Source: Roseomonas gilardii
GTDB lineage: Bacteria; Pseudomonadota; Alphaproteobacteria; Acetobacterales; Acetobacteraceae
Direction: 5' to 3'
Assembly (NCBI RefSeq): GCF_001941945.1
Contig: NZ_CP015583.1
Location: 1,415,001-1,479,000, forward strand
DNA length: 64,000 nucleotides
The notes under the pieces were generated by a model, which ran no database searches, was not told where the DNA came from, and saw only the letters and a list, made by a program, of their open reading frames with translations. Shown here piece after piece: positions 59,720 to 64,000 of the stretch (positions are counted from its first letter, which is position 1; the number at the start of each line of letters is the position of its first letter). Both the position numbers and the translations under genes were made by a program.

Positions 59720-61126
59720 TCATCCGGGCGTGACGCGCGTCATCCGGGGATGCAGGGTCCGGATGCCCCGTGGCCCCGTCTCGTCCAGGAGCTCGACCTC
59801 CAACAGGCCAGGCGCCTCGGGGAGCGGGCAGTCCAGACGCCAGCCGGTGGCGATGCGCCCGTAATCCGCGAAGGCATCCGCCAGATCCGGGCGGCGGCCG
59901 GCCACCTCGGCCTCGCCCAGCGGCTCCCCGCCATGGCGCAGCCGGATGCGGGTGACCGGCGGGTCCGCCGCCACGAAGCCCCGCAGCGCCAGCCGGTTCT
60001 CCTCGGGCCAGGCGGTCGCCTCCACGCCAAGGCGGAGCGGCAGCCGGGCGGCGGGGCGCCGGTCCGGCATGGGCCTCCCGGCACGGCGCCGGTGCGCCCG
60101 TGTGAGGCTTTCCAGCGCCCGTGCCATGCGGGACGCGTGATGCGGCGCGCGGCCGCCGACGGCATCCCCCAGGAACCGCTCCACCGCCGCGCTATCCTCC
60201 CGGGCCCGGCGGAGCGCGTCGAGCACGGCCTCCGGCTCCAGCGAGGCGGCCATGCCGGGGATGCCCCCGAAGGCTTCCAGGGCATCGTCCAGCGGCAGCG
60301 AGACCAGCGGCTTGCCCAGGGCCAGGGCTTCCAGTCCCAGGGTGGAGTAGTTGGTCAGCACCGCCGAGCAGGCCGCCAGGGCAGGGATCGGGTCCCCCGC
60401 CTCGACCAGCGCCTGCAAGGCCGGGTCGCGCGGCAGGCTGGCCTCGGGGCGGTAAAGGCCCGGACGGGCGGGATGGTCGCGCACCAGCACGGGGCATCCC
60501 AGCCGGGCCTCCAGCGCGGTCAGCAGCCGGTTCACCGCCTCCACGGCGGTGGGGCGCGCATCGGCGACATAGAGCAGGAAGCCCCGGTCGCTGGTGGGCT
60601 GTTCCGCCAACCGGTCGAGCTTCGGCAGGCCGGCCACCCGCGCCCGGGCACGCAGCCAGGGCGCCAGCCGGCCCAGGTCGCGCGGACCGAAGGCCAGGAA
60701 GGCATCGCAGGTGTCGTGCCGGTTCATCTCTTCCCAGCGCTGCACCAGCCCGTGCTGGACACCGATCCAGAAAGGCGCGCGCGGCGGCGGCAGGCGTTCC
60801 CGCAGGTCCGCGCGGAGCCGGGCGAAGGGCAGGGTGTTCACCGCCAGCACCAGGGCGGCGGGCCGGAAGCCCTCGATCTCCGCCGCGATCTCCTCCAGGA
60901 AGCCGGGCGAGCGGGCATGGTCGGCGTATTCCGCCACGGTTCCGGCATCATGTTCCAGAACGCGGTGCGCGCCCTCCGCCCAGCCGGCGAAGCGGTCGCG
61001 CGAGGCGTCGCCAGGCAGGGGATAGAGCAGGCTGCGGCAGGCATGGCCGCCCGCGCGCAGCACGGCCATGGCCGGGGCGAGGCTGTCGAGCGCCCGGAAG
61101 GTGCTGCCCAGGAAGAGGAATCTCAA
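59720..61126 (-). CDS. Putative GT-B fold glycosyltransferase-like protein
   Basis: A 468-residue protein resembling CDP-glycerophosphotransferase or UDP-GlcNAc 2-epimerase-like GT-B enzymes. It opens with a Rossmann-like strand MRFLFLGSTFRALDSLAPAM. Later blocks are FWIGVQHGLVQRWEEMNRHD, AFLAFGPRDLGRLAPWL and ACSAVLTNYSTLGLEALALG with KPLVSL, typical of a nucleotide-sugar pocket. A separate beta-rich C-terminal domain (about 370-468) is unassigned. Its substrate is unknown. Neighbouring GT2 and methyltransferase genes point to surface glycan. Confidence 0.6.
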   Translation of the reverse strand: MRFLFLGSTFRALDSLAPAMAVLRAGGHACRSLLYPLPGDASRDRFAGWAEGAHRVLEHDAGTVAEYADHARSPGFLEEIAAEIEGFRPAALVLAVNTLPFARLRADLRERLPPPRAPFWIGVQHGLVQRWEEMNRHDTCDAFLAFGPRDLGRLAPWLRARARVAGLPKLDRLAEQPTSDRGFLLYVADARPTAVEAVNRLLTALEARLGCPVLVRDHPARPGLYRPEASLPRDPALQALVEAGDPIPALAACSAVLTNYSTLGLEALALGKPLVSLPLDDALEAFGGIPGMAASLEPEAVLDALRRAREDSAAVERFLGDAVGGRAPHHASRMARALESLTRAHRRRAGRPMPDRRPAARLPLRLGVEATAWPEENRLALRGFVAADPPVTRIRLRHGGEPLGEAEVAGRRPDLADAFADYGRIATGWRLDCPLPEAPGLLEVELLDETGPRGIRTLHPRMTRVTPG

Positions 61127-61261
61127 GCGCGTCCCCGCTGTGGCGGCCGGTGCAGCGCGGGGTCCCGGCGGGGTCCGGATGCATGCCGTGGGATCATATC
61201 AACCACCGCGTGTGGTGCCGGGGCAAGGGACAGGATGACGCGCCGGGCCGGAAGACCCTTT

Positions 61262-61993
61262 TCAGGGCCGCGCGGCCACCGCCAGCACCGACCCCCCGGC
61301 GGGAAAGCGCGCCCCGGCGGCGAGCAGGCGCCGCTCCGCGCGGTCCACCGCCGTCAGCGCGGCGTCGAGCCAGGGCGGAAAGGGCGCGACATCGCTGGGG
61401 GCATCCTCGCCCCGCGACAGGATCTTTCGCTGCGCCACCATCAGCGGCAGCAGCAGGCTGTTCCAGTAGCGTGTCTCGATACCGCCGAATCCCGCCCCGG
61501 CCAGCAGGCGCCGGGCGGCAGGCGCGGTGTAGCGCCGGGCGTTGTGGACCCGCGTGTCATGGGCCGAACGCAGCCACTCGAAGGCCGGCAGGTTCAGGAT
61601 CACGCGGCCGCCGGGCGCCAGGACGCGGTGGAACTCGGCCAGGGCCAGGGACTCGGTCACGCCCCGGTGGCAGAGCACGTCCACCGACACCACGGCGTCG
61701 AAGCTGCCATCGGCGAAGGGCAGGCGGTTGACGTCGCCGCAGGCCACGGCGGCGCCGGACTTGGCGGCGGCCCTCTGCGCGGCACCGCCGTCATATTCCA
61801 GGCCGACGCGCCGCAGCCCGGGAAGCGTGCCCTCCAGCCGCCGCAGGAAGCCGCCCGTGCCGCAGCCGGCATCCAGTACGCGGGCACCGGGCGGCAGGGC
61901 GGCCAGGGCATGGGCCAGCCGGGCATGGATGGCGCGATACCACCACATGCCTTCCTCGGCCTCGTCCATCAGCGTGTATTCGGTGGGCTCCAC
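61262..61993 (-). CDS. Class I SAM-dependent methyltransferase
   Basis: A 243-residue methyltransferase. Motif I is ARVLDAGCGTGGFLRRLEG; later LPFADGSFDAVVSVDVLCH and EFHRVLAPGGRVILNLPAFE are typical of the UbiE/type 11 fold. The start is uncertain. GTG at 61993 (VEPTEYTLMDEAEEG) begins near the conserved MWWYRA block and is used here; ATG at 62056 and further upstream codons are possible. Substrate unknown, probably a sugar or lipid of the surface glycan. Confidence 0.78.
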   Translation of the reverse strand: MEPTEYTLMDEAEEGMWWYRAIHARLAHALAALPPGARVLDAGCGTGGFLRRLEGTLPGLRRVGLEYDGGAAQRAAAKSGAAVACGDVNRLPFADGSFDAVVSVDVLCHRGVTESLALAEFHRVLAPGGRVILNLPAFEWLRSAHDTRVHNARRYTAPAARRLLAGAGFGGIETRYWNSLLLPLMVAQRKILSRGEDAPSDVAPFPPWLDAALTAVDRAERRLLAAGARFPAGGSVLAVAARP

Positions 61994-62115
61994 GGCGCGG
62001 ATTATTCGCCGGGGCCGCGGCTGCCACAAGGCGGTCCCGCCTCGCCACCGCCGCATTCCTCTGCCAGGAATTCTTCCGCGGATGTGACCGCCCCCGCTTC
62101 CTGTTCCGCCGGACG

Positions 62116-63801
62116 ATGAAACCGCCTCCACACCAGACCGGCCCGGCCTCACCGGGCTACACCCCAGGCCCTTCTTCCGGCGCTCCGCCGGCCTCCCCCA
62201 AGGCCCATGCCCTGGCCCGGACCATGGCGGAGGCCGCGCCCGCGGTGGGCAGCCTCTCCACCGACTCGCCGGCTGCCGCGCACCTGCGGGCGAGGCTGCT
62301 GCGGCTGGCCGTCCATCTCCCGGCGCTGCTCTTCCTGCTCGCGGTGCTCTCGCCCCCCCTGAACCACGACGTGGCGGCGGTGCTGAACTTCTCTGAGCGC
62401 TGGTTCGCCGGGGAGCGGCTCTATGTCGATCTGATCGACGTCAACCCGCCTCTGATCTTCTCGCTGAACCTGATCCCGGCGGCGATCGCGGCCTGGACGC
62501 CGCTGGACGGGGTGCAGGCGCTGCAGCTCTGCCTGCTCGCCCTGGCCGGGCTGTGCCTGTGGCTCTGCCTGCGGCTGCGGGAGGGGCGGGCCGAAGGCAC
62601 GGTGGAGGCGGCGGTGCTGACGGGGCTGCTGCCGCTGGCGATGCTGGTGGTTGGCTATGACTTCGGCCAGCGGGAGGTGCTGATGGGCACGGCGGCGCTG
62701 CCTTACGCCCTGCTGGCCGCCCGCCGGATGGAGGGGCGGCGCACCCCGCGCGGGCTCTGGCTTGGCACCACGCTGCTGGCCGCGCTGGGCTTCGCGCTGA
62801 AGCCGCATTTCCTGGCCGTGCCCCTGCTGGTGGAGGCGCTGGTGCTGCTGCGGCGCGGGCCGCGCCGCGCCCTGCGGGACCCGGCGCCCTGGGCGATGGC
62901 CGCGGTCTGGCTGGCCTATCTCGCCGCCATCCCGCTGATCTTCCCCGCCTATCTCGGCTATGTCGTGCCGCTGGTCTGGCAGTACTACCTGGATCTTGGC
63001 GGGCAGAGCGCCTGGGCGGTGCTGTTCACGCCCAACCTCGCCGTCGCGGCGGCGCTGCTTCTGGCGCTGGTGCCGCTCGCTTTTCGCGCCACGGGCGGCC
63101 CTCTGGCGCGGGTACTGGCGGCGGCGGCACTGGGGGCCTTCCTGTCCGCCTGGGTGCAGCACAAGGGCTGGACCTACCACGTCGCGCCGGTGCTGATGCT
63201 GGGCGGCGTGCTGGCCGGGCTGCTGGCGGCGCGCGCGGCGGATTCCGTCCTGCCCCTGGCCACGGCGCGGCGGGCGGCGCCCGGGCTGGCGCTCCTGGCC
63301 ACGGCGGGGCTTGCGCTCTTCGCGCTGCGCGGCGGCGAGGCGCCCTTCCGCGAGATCGGCTTCGAGGACAGCAAGGCCGGGCGGCTCACCGCCTGGCTGA
63401 AGCACGAGGCCTATGGCGAGCGCCTGCTGATCATCAGCCCGGACATCTATCCGGTCTATCCGGCGCTGAACTACGCGCATGTGCAGTCCACGCTGCGCAC
63501 CATGAACATGTGGCTGCTGCAGGGCGTGTACCGGACCTGCCCGGAGAACGGGGAGCGCTACCGCCAGCCCTGGGAGATGAGCCGGGCGGAGTTCTTCGTC
63601 TATCGTACCGTGGCGGAGGACTTCGCGAAGGCGCCCCCGGCCGCGGTGCTGATCGACCGCAACCCGGGCATCCCCTGGTGCGGGCGGGAGTTCGACTTCG
63701 CCGAATACTTCTCCCGCCATCCGCTCTTCGCCGCGACCTGGCGCCACTACCACCAGGAAGGGGAGATCGAGGGCTACCGCCTCTATGTCCGGGACAACTG
63801 A
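62116..63801 (+). CDS. GT-C type membrane glycosyltransferase (PMT-like)
   Basis: A 561-residue membrane protein with about ten helices. The first periplasmic loop carries LNHDVAAVLNFSERWFAGER and VDLIDVNPPLIFSLNL, the acidic motif pattern of PMT/ArnT-type polyprenyl-phosphate-dependent glycosyltransferases. A large C-terminal soluble domain (about 430-561) with three Cys follows. It would use the lipid-linked sugar made by the GT2 enzyme. The first 40 residues are Pro-rich, so ATG at 62224 is an alternative start. It diverges from the methyltransferase gene, and the two starts are close. Confidence 0.75.
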   Translation: MKPPPHQTGPASPGYTPGPSSGAPPASPKAHALARTMAEAAPAVGSLSTDSPAAAHLRARLLRLAVHLPALLFLLAVLSPPLNHDVAAVLNFSERWFAGERLYVDLIDVNPPLIFSLNLIPAAIAAWTPLDGVQALQLCLLALAGLCLWLCLRLREGRAEGTVEAAVLTGLLPLAMLVVGYDFGQREVLMGTAALPYALLAARRMEGRRTPRGLWLGTTLLAALGFALKPHFLAVPLLVEALVLLRRGPRRALRDPAPWAMAAVWLAYLAAIPLIFPAYLGYVVPLVWQYYLDLGGQSAWAVLFTPNLAVAAALLLALVPLAFRATGGPLARVLAAAALGAFLSAWVQHKGWTYHVAPVLMLGGVLAGLLAARAADSVLPLATARRAAPGLALLATAGLALFALRGGEAPFREIGFEDSKAGRLTAWLKHEAYGERLLIISPDIYPVYPALNYAHVQSTLRTMNMWLLQGVYRTCPENGERYRQPWEMSRAEFFVYRTVAEDFAKAPPAAVLIDRNPGIPWCGREFDFAEYFSRHPLFAATWRHYHQEGEIEGYRLYVRDN

Positions 63802-64000
63802 GGGGGCGCCCTGCCTCGATCCCGGGCAGACGCATGCTGCGCCGCCGCATGGATCGGCAGGACACGGTGCGCCAGGACACAGTGCGACTCTTTTCGGCGA
63901 TTCGCGGGGCTGATCAGCGTCTCCCGCGCATGCCCCACGGCGCGAACTCGTCCTACAAATGACAACCCTGACAGAAGACACCGGCCAGACGCGCCGGGAA
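63802..64000. other. Window end, no gene recognised
   Basis: After the membrane protein only short shadow frames are seen. The near-identical words AGGACACGGTGCG and AGGACACAGTGCG lie side by side near 63860-63887. No terminator hairpin is clear. Confidence 0.4.

Overview
The window is very GC-rich (about 70% by eye) and densely coded on both strands. Its gene content is alphaproteobacterial: a three-subunit proton-translocating transhydrogenase, a GapR/DUF2312 protein, TrcR (DUF1013), COQ9 beside rpsU, DUF1244, DUF3126, two YdcH/DUF465 proteins, and zinc-free forms of L31 and L36. The base composition and gene mix suggest Rhodospirillales/Acetobacteraceae, possibly Roseomonas-like. That placement is an inference. 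No rRNA, tRNA, CRISPR, insertion sequence or origin was recognised.

Layout. 0.05-3.4 kb: terminator, 8-bp tandem repeat, then a minus-strand operon (exported protein, exbB, exbD, tonB) behind a Fur-like operator. 3.6-11.4 kb: queuosine genes in two translationally coupled minus-strand blocks (queG-queC and queA-tgt-queF), separated by an SDR, a cytochrome c, an LDH2-type dehydrogenase and DUF3126. 11.5-16.7 kb: a membrane protein, a sparse gap, an M20 amidase, minCDE and rpmJ. 16.7-24.2 kb: marR, a small TTG-start lipoprotein, a TPR protein, nudK, ada, pyk, a GNAT and terC. 24.3-29.2 kb: a tartrate-type catabolic set (glycerate kinase, tartrate dehydrogenase, MFS transporter) with a divergent LysR regulator. 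29.3-39.2 kb: DUF1244, a CysZ-like protein, an oxidoreductase, gapR-arfB, a double-DTG aspartic protease, a P-loop protein, an acyl-CoA synthetase, an M3 peptidase and an ABC1 kinase. 39.3-44.7 kb: pntAa-pntAb-pntB, rpsU, def-coq9 and an exported protein. 45-52 kb: an OmpA porin, ydcH-purE-purK, a second ydcH, topoisomerase IB, trcR, hsp20 with a ROSE-like thermometer, and rpmE. 52-54.4 kb: pdxY and a secreted alpha/beta hydrolase. 54.4-57.4 kb: a candidate RiPP-type cassette. 57.7-63.8 kb: glycan and lipid-linked sugar genes.

The most notable locus is 54.4-57.4 kb, with three minus-strand genes. A radical SAM/SPASM-type enzyme is followed by a protein carrying five 24-residue Val/Ala-rich repeats behind a leader-like N-terminus, then by a trypsin-like protease. 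The protease has Asp six residues before its catalytic Ser, as in Arg/Lys-specific trypsins. Four of the five repeats carry their only basic residues, all Arg, at fixed spacing, so cleavage after Arg would release a set of near-identical short peptides. A strongly AT-rich stretch lies upstream of the cassette. I do not recognise this combination as a described family.

Regulatory elements read from sequence include two identical TTGACC-N17-TATAGG promoters (rpmJ and trcR), one embedded in an inverted repeat; a Fur-like box; a ROSE-like hairpin that sequesters the hsp20 ribosome-binding site; and several GC-rich terminator hairpins.
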